Positions 35,385 through 46,083 of a DNA stretch of 64,000 nt are shown one piece after another. The first letter of the stretch is position 1. Each line of letters opens with the position of its first letter. The notes beneath the pieces were generated by a model that made no database searches, was not told the origin of the DNA, and saw nothing but the letters and a program-made list of their open reading frames with translations. Source of the stretch: Pseudoalteromonas sp. '520P1 No. 423' (GTDB lineage Bacteria > Pseudomonadota > Gammaproteobacteria > Enterobacterales > Alteromonadaceae); NCBI RefSeq assembly GCF_001269985.1, contig NZ_BBZB01000001.1:124001-188000 (forward strand). Direction: 5' to 3'. The position numbers were made by a program, and so were the translations under genes.

Positions 35385-35987
35385 ATGAAAGATGAAAATG
35401 TAATTTGGCACCAACACGCCATTTCAAAACAAGACAGAGCTGAACAAAAAAAACATAAACCTTGCATACTTTGGTTTACCGGATTATCTGGTTCAGGTAA
35501 AAGCACTGTAGCAGGTGCATTAGAACACGCACTAAATGAATTAAATGTACATACCTATTTACTTGATGGTGACAATGTACGTCATGGTTTATGTAAAGAC
35601 TTAAGCTTTACTGATGAAGACCGTCAAGAAAATATTCGCCGTGTGGGTGAAGTCGCTAAATTAATGGTTGATGCAGGCTTAGTGGTATTAAGCGCATTTA
35701 TCTCACCTTTTTCAGCCGAAAGAAAACTTGTACGTGAATTGGTAGGTGAAGGTGAATTTATAGAAGTATTTTTAGATACACCAATTGATATATGTGAAAC
35801 GAGAGATCCTAAAGGTTTATATCTAAAAGCCCGAGCAGGCGAGATTAAAAACTTTACGGGTATCGATTCTGATTATGAAAAACCAACATCGGCTGAAATA
35901 ACTTTAAATACGGGTGAGAACTCAATTTCAGAATCTGTTGAGCAGCTAATTAGTTACTTAAAAGCCAATGGAGTGATTTCATCATGA
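35385..35987 (+). CDS. cysC: adenylylsulfate kinase (CysC)
   Basis: The 200-residue kinase has Walker A GLSGSGKS (33-40), [31 protein letters not shown] motifs, and SAFISPF followed by [25 protein letters not shown]. It phosphorylates adenosine phosphosulfate to PAPS. It overlaps cysQ by 4 bp. Confidence 0.96.
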   Translation: MKDENVIWHQHAISKQDRAEQKKHKPCILWFTGLSGSGKSTVAGALEHALNELNVHTYLLDGDNVRHGLCKDLSFTDEDRQENIRRVGEVAKLMVDAGLVVLSAFISPFSAERKLVRELVGEGEFIEVFLDTPIDICETRDPKGLYLKARAGEIKNFTGIDSDYEKPTSAEITLNTGENSISESVEQLISYLKANGVISS

Positions 35988-36754
35988 TGCAATCAAATAC
36001 TTTAGAATCGCTATTAACGATAGCCAGAGATGCAGGCAAAGCAGCTATGGTTATTTATGATAAAGACTTCAATATTGAATACAAAGATGACAAAAGCCCA
36101 GTAACCGATGCAGATTTAGCAGCGCATAAGGTCATTGTAGCGGGTTTAAAGTCTTTAAGCCCTAACACACCAATATTGAGTGAAGAAAGTGCTGACATAA
36201 GCTGGGAAGAACGTCAGAAGTGGAATGAGTACTGGCTAGTAGATCCAATAGATGGCACTAAAGAGTTTATTAAAAAAAATGGTGAGTTTACTGTCAATAT
36301 CGCTCTGATCCGTGATGGTAAACCAGTATTAGCCGTAGTCGACGCACCTGCATTGGGTTTTTCTTATTTAGCTGAAGAAAATATTGGCTCATTTAAAGAT
36401 GATGGTAAATCAAGAACACAGCTCAAGGTAGAACGAAAGCAAGCGACAGGAACAATTCGCGTAGTTGGTAGCCGCTCTCACCCATCGCCAGAACTTGCAG
36501 AATATGTTAAACAATTTGATAGCGTAGAAATGGTATCAAAAGGTAGCTCTTTAAAGCTTTGTTTAGTGGCTGAAGGAACAGCTGATATCTATCCTAGATT
36601 GGGCCTGACAAGTGAGTGGGACACTGGCGCTGGCCATGCTATCGCTGAAATAGCTGGCGCTACAATTACTCAACTAGATGGCAGTCCGCTACTTTACAAT
36701 ACAAAAGAATCTTATTTAAACCCTTTCTTTATTGTTTCATCTTTAAAAGATTAA
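35984..36754 (+). CDS. cysQ: 3'(2'),5'-bisphosphate nucleotidase (CysQ)
   Basis: The 256-residue member of the inositol-phosphatase superfamily has SEESAD (66-71), the metal-binding DPIDGTKEF (87-95) and [15 protein letters not shown] near the C-terminus. It removes PAP, the by-product of PAPS reduction. It overlaps cysC by 4 bp and is the last gene of the operon; the PAPS and sulfite reductases are not in this window. Confidence 0.95.
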   Translation: MMQSNTLESLLTIARDAGKAAMVIYDKDFNIEYKDDKSPVTDADLAAHKVIVAGLKSLSPNTPILSEESADISWEERQKWNEYWLVDPIDGTKEFIKKNGEFTVNIALIRDGKPVLAVVDAPALGFSYLAEENIGSFKDDGKSRTQLKVERKQATGTIRVVGSRSHPSPELAEYVKQFDSVEMVSKGSSLKLCLVAEGTADIYPRLGLTSEWDTGAGHAIAEIAGATITQLDGSPLLYNTKESYLNPFFIVSSLKD

Positions 36755-36769
36755 TCACCTATATTTACA

Positions 36770-36793
36770 AATAGCGTATTAATTTGCGCTATT
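36770..36793. terminator. possible terminator between cysQ and the convergent lipoprotein gene
   Basis: AATAGCG (36770-36776) and CGCTATT (36787-36793) form a 7-bp stem with a 10-nt loop between two convergent gene ends. U-tracts are weak on both strands. Confidence 0.4.
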
Positions 36794-36801
36794 CAATCCC
36801 C

Positions 36802-37488
36802 CTACTTTTTATCCATATAAACAATCGAAAATTCACAGTTTAAAGCAGGTAAACTATTTGTATTTATTTGAGGTTTAAATACTTCCCCTGGCCTTAGTCC
36901 TAAATGAGTTTTCATGGTTTCGTGGGACTGTTGATAAGATTGAGGTTCAATAGATTTCCCCGTTAGTGTTAATTTTCTAGCTACATAAAGCCAAAACCCT
37001 GATATTTTATGTAGTTTATCATCTGTATAAGGTCGATTCTCATACTCCAAAACAAACTCTCCTGATTTGTTCAACTGTAAAGTTGCATCTGCACTCATAC
37101 AGTCTTGTGTTGTCAAATAAGGCGGTAAATCTTCTTTATCTAAACGATTGGGGTTCTTCAAATACACCCCTATATTATTGTCAGAATAATAATGATTACC
37201 TTGCTTAAAGCGATAATGTTCTGCATTTGATAGACCAAATTCATTTAATATGGATTGAACTTGATTAATTAACTTTTGATCTGAAAAACCAATATTTGTT
37301 GCAAGAGACACATCAGAAAATTTTTGTGGAATATTAACTTGGGATTCATGCACAGATAAACCCTGTAACTTAAATGCATTTTTAAAATTTGATACCTGAT
37401 TATGCGTATACCCCTGATTGATAATATATATTTTAGGAGATTGGCACCCAAATAATAAAACTAAGAGAATAATTAGGAGTCCTTTCAT
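36802..37488 (-). CDS. lipoprotein of unknown function
   Basis: The 228-residue protein has a lipoprotein signal (MKGLLIILLVLLFGC, lipidated Cys15) and a soluble domain with a repeated-looking alpha/beta pattern (YIINQGYTHNQVSNF early on, then a second half containing two further cysteines). I do not recognise the family. It is a single gene, convergent with cysQ and divergent from the S4-domain gene. Confidence 0.65.
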   Translation of the reverse strand: MKGLLIILLVLLFGCQSPKIYIINQGYTHNQVSNFKNAFKLQGLSVHESQVNIPQKFSDVSLATNIGFSDQKLINQVQSILNEFGLSNAEHYRFKQGNHYYSDNNIGVYLKNPNRLDKEDLPPYLTTQDCMSADATLQLNKSGEFVLEYENRPYTDDKLHKISGFWLYVARKLTLTGKSIEPQSYQQSHETMKTHLGLRPGEVFKPQINTNSLPALNCEFSIVYMDKK

Positions 37489-37623
37489 GATTGTGCCTAT
37501 ATAATTTAAAACTATAAATTACACGCGTAATCAAATTAAAACAAGTTATTTTATAAGCTAAATAATCTAGTTCACGTTATAATTAACCTGTATGTTGATA
37601 AATTCTAGAATGAGATAAACCAA

Positions 37624-38097
37624 ATGTCAGATAACCCTCTTGAAATCGTAGCTGAAGTTGAACTTCAGGAAGAACCAATTGAACTTTGTAATCTATTGCA
37701 AATACTTGACCTAGTTGAGAGCGGCGGCCAAGCAAAGACAATGATCAGTGAAGGTTATGTAGGCTTAAATGATGAAGTATGTACACAAAAACGCCGTAAA
37801 GTATTTGGTGGCGATGTACTTAATTTTGGTGGCAATTTATACCAAATTTCACTTGCTGAAGATGGTGTAAGTTTAGATTCATTACCAGAAGTCGATTATG
37901 ATAATGAAGCTCCAACTGAATACCCAAGTGCAGATACAACTGAAGAACCTAAGCTATCAAAAAATGCAAAATCCAAATTACGTAAAAAGAAAAATAAAGC
38001 TAAAAATAGTTCAAATGCAAGTGGACACAGATCTAAACTAAACCCAAATCAAGGTAAGTCAGAGACGACTGGTCGTAAGCCAATCTCGTTCGGCTAA
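37624..38097 (+). CDS. S4-domain RNA-binding protein (YbcJ-like) with long basic tail
   Basis: Residues about 17-80 match the YbcJ S4-like fold: IELCNLLQILDLVESGGQAK, SEGYVGLND and QKRRKVFGGDVLNF. E. coli YbcJ is only about 70 residues; this protein has an acidic linker (85-115) and a lysine-rich tail (LRKKKNKAKN) ending GRKPISFG, 157 residues in all. The fold binds structured RNA; the target is unknown. Its stop overlaps the opposing TonB/TolA-like gene by 4 bp. Confidence 0.82.
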   Translation: MSDNPLEIVAEVELQEEPIELCNLLQILDLVESGGQAKTMISEGYVGLNDEVCTQKRRKVFGGDVLNFGGNLYQISLAEDGVSLDSLPEVDYDNEAPTEYPSADTTEEPKLSKNAKSKLRKKKNKAKNSSNASGHRSKLNPNQGKSETTGRKPISFG

Positions 38098-38774
38098 TGC
38101 TTATTTAGCCACTTATTCATAGCTGCCGCATAGGCAGCTTCATTAGCTGACTTTTCTCCTGGGCAAGGAACAGTTCCTGACGGCATTCCTAGTTTCGACA
38201 TTTGAGAACCAAAAACTTCTACATAGCACTTTCCATCTTGTTTGAAGATATTGCCTGTTGCGCTTTGAACTAACACTTCAGATGTTAATTGTTGTTTATG
38301 TTCCTTAGGCACTGTAACTCTACCAATTTGAGGTTTACCAGACACTCTAGCTTTTGACTCAACAAACCTAGTATGCTCTTGGCTTATGATGTTACTTAAG
38401 CCAGAGTATGGATTAAGTTTCTTAAAGGTTTTAACTTTAATGCTTTTACTTTCTTCTGCCTTTTGAGCCATTTTTTGATTGCGTTTTTCTTTATTCATTA
38501 CCTGTGGCGATTTATTTTTAAGAGTTTTATTAGATTTTAAGTCCTTCTTTTGCACTATCTCTTTTTTAGTTTTGAGTTGTTTTTTTTCTTTTAAGGTTTG
38601 TTCTTTTTGTAATAGCGCTTCCTGTTCCTTGTCAGAAACAATATAGGTTTTTAATACATTCTCTTTTTGTATTTTGACTTCTATTTTTGGATTCACTTTT
38701 AACAAACAAAAGACAATTACACCATGTAATCCAAGAGAAATTACAGCTGCACCTCCCCATTTTTTAATTTCCAT
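38094..38774 (-). CDS. TonB/TolA-like single-pass membrane protein, function unknown
   Basis: The 226-residue protein has one N-terminal TM (about 7-25) containing Ser13 and His17 (SLGLH), the S-x3-H pattern by which TonB and TolA contact ExbBD or TolQR. It is followed by a Lys/Glu-rich probably coiled region (about 45-115), a linker, and a C-terminal globular part with two cysteines (KCYVEVFGSQ and VPCPGE). The C-terminal domain does not look like TonB or TolA. The topology suggests an energy transducer or periplasm-spanning protein. It lies just beyond the S10 operon terminator. Confidence 0.65.
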   Translation of the reverse strand: MEIKKWGGAAVISLGLHGVIVFCLLKVNPKIEVKIQKENVLKTYIVSDKEQEALLQKEQTLKEKKQLKTKKEIVQKKDLKSNKTLKNKSPQVMNKEKRNQKMAQKAEESKSIKVKTFKKLNPYSGLSNIISQEHTRFVESKARVSGKPQIGRVTVPKEHKQQLTSEVLVQSATGNIFKQDGKCYVEVFGSQMSKLGMPSGTVPCPGEKSANEAAYAAAMNKWLNKH

Positions 38775-38947
38775 TATTACTTTTTATTTTTGTTTGATTT
38801 TGGAACCTATATAGATAGGTACAAAAGGAAAAGGTTCATTTTTGTTAGCTTCTCTGCAACTCCTAACTTCTAAATTTGTATCATCCATTAGAAAGTACTT
38901 TTACAGTGAATAAAAAAATACGAGTTAACTTTATTTTATCCATAAAA

Positions 38948-38971
38948 AAACCCACTCCGAAGAGTGGGTTT
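38948..38971 (-). terminator. strong terminator of the S10 operon
   Basis: AAACCCACTC (38948-38957) and GAGTGGGTTT (38962-38971) form a 10-bp stem. On the minus strand the loop reads TTCG, a very stable tetraloop, followed by TTTTATGG after a T-run. It lies 36 bp past rpsQ and ends the ribosomal cluster. Confidence 0.92.
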
Positions 38972-39007
38972 TTAGACTAAAAACTTAGACTAGTATTAAA
39001 ATACTAA

Positions 39008-39256
39008 TTAAGCTTCAGAAACAACAGCAACTAAAGTCCAAGACTTAGTTTTAGAGATAGGTGCACATTCGCGAATAGTCACGATGTTACCTTCTACACA
39101 AGTGTTGTTTTCGTCATGTGCGTGTAACTTAGTTGTACGCTTGATGAATTTACCATAAATTGGGTGCTTCACCTGACGTTCAATAGCAACAACAATAGAC
39201 TTGTCCATTTTGTTACTTACTACACGGCCTTGAAGAGTACGGATATTTTCGCTCAT
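39008..39256 (-). CDS. rpsQ: 30S ribosomal protein S17
   Basis: The 82-residue product starts [20 protein letters not shown] and has the family pattern [19 protein letters not shown], an OB-fold that binds 16S rRNA. It is the last gene of the cluster, overlapping the rpmC stop by one base. In most relatives rplN follows directly; here a terminator does. Confidence 0.97.
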   Translation of the reverse strand: MSENIRTLQGRVVSNKMDKSIVVAIERQVKHPIYGKFIKRTTKLHAHDENNTCVEGNIVTIRECAPISKTKSWTLVAVVSEA

Positions 39257-39447
39257 TATGCGTTTGCCTTCTGGTTGATAACCGTTTTAACACGCGCAAT
39301 ATCGCGACGTACTTTTCTTAGCAAATGTGTTTGTGCTAACTGACCAGTACTAGCTTGCATGCGCATGTTGAATTGCTCACGAAGAAGTTCTAGAAGTTCA
39401 GTATTTAGCTCTTCTACATTTTTGTCTTTAAGTTCGTTAGCGCTCAT
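39256..39447 (-). CDS. rpmC: 50S ribosomal protein L29
   Basis: The 63-residue helical-hairpin protein has [20 protein letters not shown] and the conserved [12 protein letters not shown] segment. L29 sits by the peptide exit tunnel and contacts trigger factor. It overlaps its neighbours by one base on each side (ATG/TAA), so the genes are translationally coupled. Confidence 0.97.
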   Translation of the reverse strand: MSANELKDKNVEELNTELLELLREQFNMRMQASTGQLAQTHLLRKVRRDIARVKTVINQKANA

Positions 39448-39860
39448 TACATCACCGTCCGAGTTACAAATGTTGTCTTGAATGGTAGTTTACAAGCAGC
39501 AAGTTCGAAAGCTTCACGTGCAAGCTCTTCAGGAACCCCTTCCATCTCGTAAAGTACGCGGCCTGGTTGGATTTCACAAACCCAATATTCCACACTACCT
39601 TTACCTTTACCCATTCGAACTTCAAGCGGCTTGTTTGTGATAGGCTTATCAGGGAACACACGTATCCAGATTTTACCTTGACGCTTAACGTGACGAGTCA
39701 TCGCTCGACGAGCGGCTTCAATTTGACGTGCAGTCATACGACCACGGCCAACTGCTTTCAAACCGAAAGTACCGAAGCTTACTTTGTTACCGTTTTGTGC
39801 AAGACCGCGGTTGCGACCTTTATGCACTTTACGGAATTTTGTACGTTTTGGCTGTAACAT
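39447..39860 (-). CDS. rplP: 50S ribosomal protein L16
   Basis: The 137-residue protein begins [19 protein letters not shown] and contains [20 protein letters not shown] and [17 protein letters not shown], standard L16 motifs; the arginine in KGKGS/PGR region is the site of hydroxylation in relatives. It organises the A-site on 23S rRNA. Length is normal. Confidence 0.97.
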   Translation of the reverse strand: MLQPKRTKFRKVHKGRNRGLAQNGNKVSFGTFGLKAVGRGRMTARQIEAARRAMTRHVKRQGKIWIRVFPDKPITNKPLEVRMGKGKGSVEYWVCEIQPGRVLYEMEGVPEELAREAFELAACKLPFKTTFVTRTVM

Positions 39861-39872
39861 TATTCGCTTCCT

Positions 39873-40574
39873 CTACTTAGCACTTTTACGTGGCTTTTTC
39901 GGACCGCGTTTAGATGGCTTTTCAACTTCAGTTTTAAGTGGTAAACCACCTATAACTTCACCTTTAAAGATCCAAACTTTGATACCGATAATACCGTAAG
40001 TGGTTGCAGCTTCAGCTGTTGCATAGTCGATATCAGCACGTAAAGTGTGTAGTGGAACACGACCTTCACGGTACCATTCAGAACGAGCAATTTCTGCTCC
40101 GCCTAATCGACCACCAACTTGTACTTTGATACCCTTGGCACCAATGCGAATTGCATTTTGTACTGCGCGCTTCATAGCACGACGGAACATAACACGACGC
40201 TCAAGTTGAGATGCAATGCTATCAGCAACTAATTGTGCTTCAAGCTCTGGTTTACGAACTTCAGAAATATTAATCTGAGCCGGAACACCAGCAATTTTTG
40301 TTACTGCTTTACGTAGCTTTTCTACATCTTCGCCTTTCTTACCGATTACAACACCCGGACGAGCCGTGTGAATTGTAACGCGGATAGATTTAGCTGGACG
40401 TTCGATTACGATCTTAGCAAGTGACGCGCTTTTTAGTGCCTTTGTAAGGTACTCACGTACTTGATGATCGCCGAAAAGCATTTCTGGAAATTCTTTAGAA
40501 TTCGCGAACCAAGTAGAAACCCAAGGTTTCGATATACCTAGGCGAATACCAGTAGGATGAACTTTTTGTCCCAT
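39873..40574 (-). CDS. rpsC: 30S ribosomal protein S3
   Basis: The 233-residue protein has [14 protein letters not shown], the KH-domain [15 protein letters not shown] (about 74-88) and the C-terminal domain with [30 protein letters not shown] sequence. It lines the mRNA entry tunnel. It has a typical basic tail ([12 protein letters not shown]). Confidence 0.97.
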   Translation of the reverse strand: MGQKVHPTGIRLGISKPWVSTWFANSKEFPEMLFGDHQVREYLTKALKSASLAKIVIERPAKSIRVTIHTARPGVVIGKKGEDVEKLRKAVTKIAGVPAQINISEVRKPELEAQLVADSIASQLERRVMFRRAMKRAVQNAIRIGAKGIKVQVGGRLGGAEIARSEWYREGRVPLHTLRADIDYATAEAATTYGIIGIKVWIFKGEVIGGLPLKTEVEKPSKRGPKKPRKSAK

Positions 40575-40585
40575 TACTATTACTC

Positions 40586-40918
40586 CTAGTTATCTGAAAC
40601 CACAACAGTGATGTGGCTTGAACGCTTAAGGATACGGTCTGCGCGTCCTTTAGCACGTGGCATAATACGCTTCATTGTAGGACCATCGTCCACAAAGATC
40701 GTAGCTACACGTAGCTCATCAATGTCAGCACCTTCGTTATGCTCTGCGTTAGCAATAGCAGACTCAAGTACTTTTTTAACTAATACAGCAGCTGATTTGT
40801 TGCTGTACGCTAGGATTTCTAGAGCTTGATCTACCGCTAAACCACGGATTTGATCTGCTACTAGACGAGCTTTTTGCGCTGAGCCAGAGGCAAATTTATG
40901 TTTAGCTAATGCTTGCAT
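40586..40918 (-). CDS. rplV: 50S ribosomal protein L22
   Basis: The 110-residue product has [14 protein letters not shown] and the loop segment [19 protein letters not shown], which reaches into the exit tunnel and is where macrolide-resistance changes occur in other bacteria. No insertion is seen. Length equals the E. coli protein. Confidence 0.97.
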   Translation of the reverse strand: MQALAKHKFASGSAQKARLVADQIRGLAVDQALEILAYSNKSAAVLVKKVLESAIANAEHNEGADIDELRVATIFVDDGPTMKRIMPRAKGRADRILKRSSHITVVVSDN

Positions 40919-40929
40919 TTTTTAACCCC

Positions 40930-41217
<288 letters not shown>

Positions 41218-41223
41218 TCAATA

Positions 41224-42048
41224 TTACTTAGTACGACGACGTACTATAAATTTATCCGTACGCTTGTTCTTACGCGTTTTAGCACCTTTAGTAGGCTTAC
41301 CCCATGGAGACACAGGATGACGACCACCAGATGTACGACCTTCACCACCACCGTGTGGGTGATCAACTGGGTTCATGGCAACACCACGAACAGTTGGGCG
41401 AACACCGCGCCAGCGACTAGCACCAGCTTTACCTAAAGAACGAAGCATATGTTCAGCGTTACCTACTTCACCTAATGTCGCACGACAATCAGATTCAACT
41501 TTACGAACTTCGCCTGAACGAAGACGTAATGTTACATACTGACCATCACGAGCTAGGATTTGTACGTAAGAACCAGCAGAACGTGCAAGTTGTGCACCTT
41601 TACCTGGTTTTAACTCAACACAATGTACTGTAGAACCTACAGGCATGTTACGCATTGGTAATGTGTTACCAGGCTTGATTGGTGCATCAACACCAGACTG
41701 GATAGCATCACCGGCAGAAACGCCTTTAGGTGCAATGATGTATGAACGCTCACCGTCTGCATATAATACAAGTGCGATGTTTGCGCTACGGTTTGGATCG
41801 TATTCTAAACGCTCAACTTTAGCTGGGATGCCATCTTTGTTACGTTTAAAATCAACTACACGGTAATGATGCTTGTGACCACCACCAATGTGACGAACCG
41901 TAATACGACCATTGTTATTACGACCACCTGATTTTGATTTCTTCTCTAAAAGTGGTGCGTATGGTTTACCCTTATGTAGCTCAGAGTTTACCACTTTAAC
42001 TAGGTGACGACGACCCGGAGAAGTTGGTTTACACTTCTGAAGTGCCAT
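41224..42048 (-). CDS. rplB: 50S ribosomal protein L2
   Basis: The 274-residue protein starts [20 protein letters not shown] and includes [21 protein letters not shown] and the C-terminal [13 protein letters not shown], whose histidine is important for peptidyl transfer. The frame is open for 12 further codons upstream, but ATG 42048 has an AGGAG site and the conserved N-terminus. Confidence 0.97.
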   Translation of the reverse strand: MALQKCKPTSPGRRHLVKVVNSELHKGKPYAPLLEKKSKSGGRNNNGRITVRHIGGGHKHHYRVVDFKRNKDGIPAKVERLEYDPNRSANIALVLYADGERSYIIAPKGVSAGDAIQSGVDAPIKPGNTLPMRNMPVGSTVHCVELKPGKGAQLARSAGSYVQILARDGQYVTLRLRSGEVRKVESDCRATLGEVGNAEHMLRSLGKAGASRWRGVRPTVRGVAMNPVDHPHGGGEGRTSGGRHPVSPWGKPTKGAKTRKNKRTDKFIVRRRTK

Positions 42049-42064
42049 AATTCTAACTCCTAAA

Positions 42065-42367
42065 TTACTCGGCGCCGCCGACAAAGTCTAGTTCACTACC
42101 TTCTTTAAGAGTAACGTACGCTTTTTTCCAGTCAGAACGACGACCGAAACGAGCACCTGTACGTTTTGTTTTACCCTTAACAAGTAATGTGCGAACACCC
42201 GTTACTTCTACTTCAAAAAGTTTTTCAACAGCAGCTTTAACTTCAGCTTTAGTTGCGTCTTTAACTACTTTAAAAACAACAGCGTTGTTTGTTTCAGCGT
42301 TAATAGTACTTTTTTCAGAGATGTGCGGGCCTAAAACAACCTTTAATAAACGCTCTTCACGGATCAT
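42065..42367 (-). CDS. rplW: 50S ribosomal protein L23
   Basis: The 100-residue protein has [31 protein letters not shown] and [19 protein letters not shown]. It forms the docking site for trigger factor and SRP at the exit tunnel. It overlaps rplD by 4 bp. Confidence 0.97.
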   Translation of the reverse strand: MIREERLLKVVLGPHISEKSTINAETNNAVVFKVVKDATKAEVKAAVEKLFEVEVTGVRTLLVKGKTKRTGARFGRRSDWKKAYVTLKEGSELDFVGGAE

Positions 42368-42969
42368 GCTAATGACTCCTCAAGTTGCTTAACTGCAGCA
42401 GCAGTAATAAGAACCTTATCGAAAGCGATTAAGCTTACTGGGTCAATACCAGCAACGTCACGTACGTCAACCTTATAAAGGTTACGAGATGATAAGAATA
42501 AGTTCTCATCAACTTCTTCAGTAACGATAAGCACGTCTTTCAGCTCAAGCTCTTTAAGCTTAGCTGCAAGTTGTTTAGTTTTTGGCGCTTCTATGCCAAA
42601 GCTTTCAACAACAATTAAACGCTCTTGACGAACTAATTCGCTCAAGATACTACGGATTGCGCCGCGGTACATTTTACGGTTAACTTTTTGGCTGTGATCT
42701 TGCGGCTTAGCTGCAAACGTCACACCACCCGAACGCCAGATTGGGCTACGGATTGTACCAGCACGCGCACGGCCAGTACCTTTTTGATTCCACGGCTTTT
42801 TACCACCGCCACTTACTTCAGAACGAGTCTTCTGAGCTTTAGTACCTTGACGAGCACCAGCTGCAAATGCAACTACTACTTGGTGTACTAATGCTTCGTT
42901 AAACTCACGTCCAAAAGTAGCATCGGATACTTCAAGAGCGCCTTTAGCGTCTTTCAATACTAATTCCAT
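42364..42969 (-). CDS. rplD: 50S ribosomal protein L4
   Basis: The 201-residue protein has the extended-loop motif [19 protein letters not shown] and the FAGAVRQ-like [16 protein letters not shown]. In E. coli free L4 represses the S10 operon by binding its leader; the leader upstream of rpsJ here is suitable for the same control. Confidence 0.97.
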   Translation of the reverse strand: MELVLKDAKGALEVSDATFGREFNEALVHQVVVAFAAGARQGTKAQKTRSEVSGGGKKPWNQKGTGRARAGTIRSPIWRSGGVTFAAKPQDHSQKVNRKMYRGAIRSILSELVRQERLIVVESFGIEAPKTKQLAAKLKELELKDVLIVTEEVDENLFLSSRNLYKVDVRDVAGIDPVSLIAFDKVLITAAAVKQLEESLA

Positions 42970-42986
42970 TACTAAATCTCCAGGAC

Positions 42987-43622
42987 TTATGCTTTAACAG
43001 CAGGTTTAACGATAACATCGCCACCGATAGCGCCAGGCACTGCGCCTTTAACTAACAGTAAGTTACGCTCAACGTCAACACGTACAAGTTCAAGGTTTTG
43101 AGTCGTTACACGCTCATTACCCATGTGGCCAGACATTTTCTTGCCTTTAAAAACCTTGCCCGGAGACTGGTTTTGACCGATTGAACCATGTGCACGGTGA
43201 GCAAGAGAGTTACCGTGAGTTGCGTCTTGCATTGCAAAGTTCCAGCGTTTAATTACGCCAGCATTGCCTTTACCTTTAGACTTACCAGTAACGTCAACTT
43301 TGTTTACGTCATTGAATAATTCTACAGTGATTTCTTGAGCAAGAGCGAACTCACCCTCATCACCGTTAAGGCGAAATTCCCACAGACCAAGACCAGCTTC
43401 TACGCCAGCTTTAGCAAAGTGACCTGCTTCAGCTTTATTTACGCGACTTGCTTTCTTAGTGCCTGCAGTTACTTGAAGCGCACTATAACCATCAACTTCT
43501 TCAGAACGAATCTGAGTGATGCGGTTAGGTGTTGCTTCGATAACCGTTACTGGAACAGATGCACCATCTTCAGTGAAGATACGTGTCATGCCCACTTTAC
43601 GACCGACTAGACCTAATGCCAT
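42987..43622 (-). CDS. rplC: 50S ribosomal protein L3
   Basis: The 211-residue product begins [20 protein letters not shown] and has the central [33 protein letters not shown] loop, which approaches the peptidyl transferase centre and carries the glutamine methylated by PrmB in relatives. Length is normal. Confidence 0.97.
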   Translation of the reverse strand: MALGLVGRKVGMTRIFTEDGASVPVTVIEATPNRITQIRSEEVDGYSALQVTAGTKKASRVNKAEAGHFAKAGVEAGLGLWEFRLNGDEGEFALAQEITVELFNDVNKVDVTGKSKGKGNAGVIKRWNFAMQDATHGNSLAHRAHGSIGQNQSPGKVFKGKKMSGHMGNERVTTQNLELVRVDVERNLLLVKGAVPGAIGGDVIVKPAVKA

Positions 43623-43649
43623 TTTCCTAAAACCTCTCTAATCTTCCGA

Positions 43650-44167
<518 letters not shown>

Positions 44168-44173
44168 TTGCGT

Positions 44174-44201
44174 ATTATAGTGAAATTGATGATAAATGCA
44201 A
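44174..44201 (-). promoter_or_regulatory. sigma-70 promoter of the S10 operon
   Basis: On the minus strand TTGCAT (44201-44196) and a perfect TATAAT (44179-44174) are spaced by 16 bp. Transcription should begin near 44167. It lies between the end of zapE and the leader. Confidence 0.75.
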
Positions 44202-44264
44202 CAGTTTTATTAAACTAATTATTCTAACTGCTGCATGTATTGAGAAATGGTAATTAACTTATAA

Positions 44265-45356
44265 TTAAACTAAATGCTCTCTTGATAAGTATTCTAAGGA
44301 TTGCATTTCTTGTAAGCGACTAATGCAGCGCTTAAATTCAAAATCTAATGTGCCCGTATCGTATAATTGCGTTAGTTCGGCTTCAGCAGAGATAATTAAA
44401 GTCACGTTACGTTCATAAAATTCGTCTACTAAAGCAATAAATCTTCTTGCAGCATCATCATTTTGTCTACCCATCACTTTTACATTTGATAATAGTACAG
44501 TGTGATAAATTCGGCTTATTTCCATGTAATCTAATTGGCTTCGTGCAGTTTCACATAACTGTGTAAAATCGAACATTACGATACTGTCAGCTTCCATCCG
44601 CGTATTAAGCAAGCGCCCTTCAATCTCAATTTGCTGATCTTTATGCCCAAGCTCAGGAGATAACTTTTCGAAATATTCATACAAGTTTTTATCAGCTTGT
44701 TCATCTAAGGGGCTATGAAAAATCTCAGCTTGCTCAAGGGTACGTAATCTATAATCAATGCCTGAATCTACATTTACAACAATTGTATTTTCATTTACTA
44801 ACTTAATCGCAGGCACAAACCGCGCTCTTTGTAACCCGTATTTATACAAGTCATCCGGAACGATATTTGAAGTAGCCACTAGAATAATATCGCGTTTAAA
44901 TAATTCCTGCATCAAACCACCAAGCAGCATCGCATCGGTAATATCAGAAACAAAAAACTCATCAAAACAAATAATATCGACTTGCGCCTTAAAACTATCC
45001 GCTACTTTTTCAAGCGGGTTAGCAACATCATTTAATTTTTTTAATTCATCATGAACACGATGCATAAACCTATGAAAGTGAATACGCATTTTGCGCTCAC
45101 CTGGCAGTGCATCAAAAAAGGTATCAACTAAATAAGTTTTACCTCGACCAACGCCCCCCCAAAAATATATACCTTTAATATTATTTTTTGCAGGTTTAGC
45201 CTTAAATATACGTGACAAAAAACCACTTTTAACTTCCTGCACATTTTGTAAATCATCATATAAACGCTGTAAATGTTTTACTGCATTTTCTTGCGCTGCA
45301 TCGTAATGAAAATCGTCACTTTCAAGGTCTAATTGATATTTTTGCCAAGGAGTCAT
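44265..45356 (-). CDS. zapE: cell division protein ZapE (AFG1-like ATPase)
   Basis: The 363-residue ATPase has Walker A GGVGRGKT (67-74), HFHRFMHRVHDEL, Walker B ICFDEFFVSDI (about 134-144) and sensor-like LVATSNIVPDDLY. ZapE binds FtsZ and acts in late division, particularly under low oxygen. It is divergent from zapG, as in E. coli, but rplM-rpsI, its usual neighbours there, are replaced by the S10 operon. Confidence 0.94.
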   Translation of the reverse strand: MTPWQKYQLDLESDDFHYDAAQENAVKHLQRLYDDLQNVQEVKSGFLSRIFKAKPAKNNIKGIYFWGGVGRGKTYLVDTFFDALPGERKMRIHFHRFMHRVHDELKKLNDVANPLEKVADSFKAQVDIICFDEFFVSDITDAMLLGGLMQELFKRDIILVATSNIVPDDLYKYGLQRARFVPAIKLVNENTIVVNVDSGIDYRLRTLEQAEIFHSPLDEQADKNLYEYFEKLSPELGHKDQQIEIEGRLLNTRMEADSIVMFDFTQLCETARSQLDYMEISRIYHTVLLSNVKVMGRQNDDAARRFIALVDEFYERNVTLIISAEAELTQLYDTGTLDFEFKRCISRLQEMQSLEYLSREHLV

Positions 45357-45484
45357 ATAAATATACTTAAACTGGATTAATAAATAACACTAAATGTGTT
45401 TTTTATATTAACACGATGACCAAGTAAGCGTATATTTATAGTTAATGACTTATTTTTATTTTCGTTCAATTACAGGGGTATTTT

Positions 45485-45937
45485 ATGACAACAATCACTT
45501 GGCTTTCTTTTATGGTAATCACCGCTATCGCTAGTTTTTTTGTTGGTACTGTTTTTACTAAACGTCAATATGAAAACGACGAGCTTGAGAAAGAAGTAGA
45601 AAAAGCAAAAAATGAATTAGAACAATATAAGCAAGATGTCGCTGATCATTTAGCAAGTACAGATAAATTAGTTGATAAAATGAAAGATAACTACGAGCAG
45701 CTTGCAACACATGTCCAACAGACCAACAAACTATTATTAGTCGATAATACTAAAGAAACGATGCCTTTCTTTTCAAAAGAAACGACAGAGCAATTACAAG
45801 CTTCACTTGATCAACTTGCAGAGCCTAAAGCACATGCTAATATTACGGATGCGCAGCCTGCTGATTATGCACAAGAGCACTCAGGCATTTTTTCTGGTAA
45901 GAAAGAGACAAAACCAACCAAAGAAGCGGTTTCTTAA
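45485..45937 (+). CDS. zapG: ZapG/YhcB family inner-membrane protein (DUF1043)
   Basis: The 150-residue protein has one TM (about 3-24, WLSFMVITAIASFFVGTVF), a long coiled coil (about 30-90) and an acidic flexible tail. Length and layout match YhcB, which connects cell division, shape and envelope synthesis. It lies between zapE and degQ as in E. coli. Confidence 0.9.
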   Translation: MTTITWLSFMVITAIASFFVGTVFTKRQYENDELEKEVEKAKNELEQYKQDVADHLASTDKLVDKMKDNYEQLATHVQQTNKLLLVDNTKETMPFFSKETTEQLQASLDQLAEPKAHANITDAQPADYAQEHSGIFSGKKETKPTKEAVS

Positions 45938-45980
45938 ATATTTTCTTACATTTAGATAAGTTTAATAATTTTAACTTGAT

Positions 45981-46008
45981 GAACTTTTTTTTAACCCCAT
46001 AGTCTTTA
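45981..46008 (+). promoter_or_regulatory. candidate sigma-E promoter of the degQ-like gene
   Basis: GAACTT (45981-45986) is followed after 16 bp by TCTTTA (46003-46008). This resembles the sigma-E consensus GAACTT-N16-TCTGA, with a weaker -10. It lies about 75 bp before the protease start, consistent with envelope-stress control of a periplasmic protease. Confidence 0.45.
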
Positions 46009-46083
46009 ATAGGTAAGTTTAGGGATATTAAACCAACAATTTAATATCTCTGATGAAGTATTAAACAGGAGTACATTTAGACT

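Noticed and set aside
39567..39999. Plus-strand frames antisense to rplP and rpsC
   Set aside because: They mirror highly biased ribosomal codons; no independent evidence supports expression.
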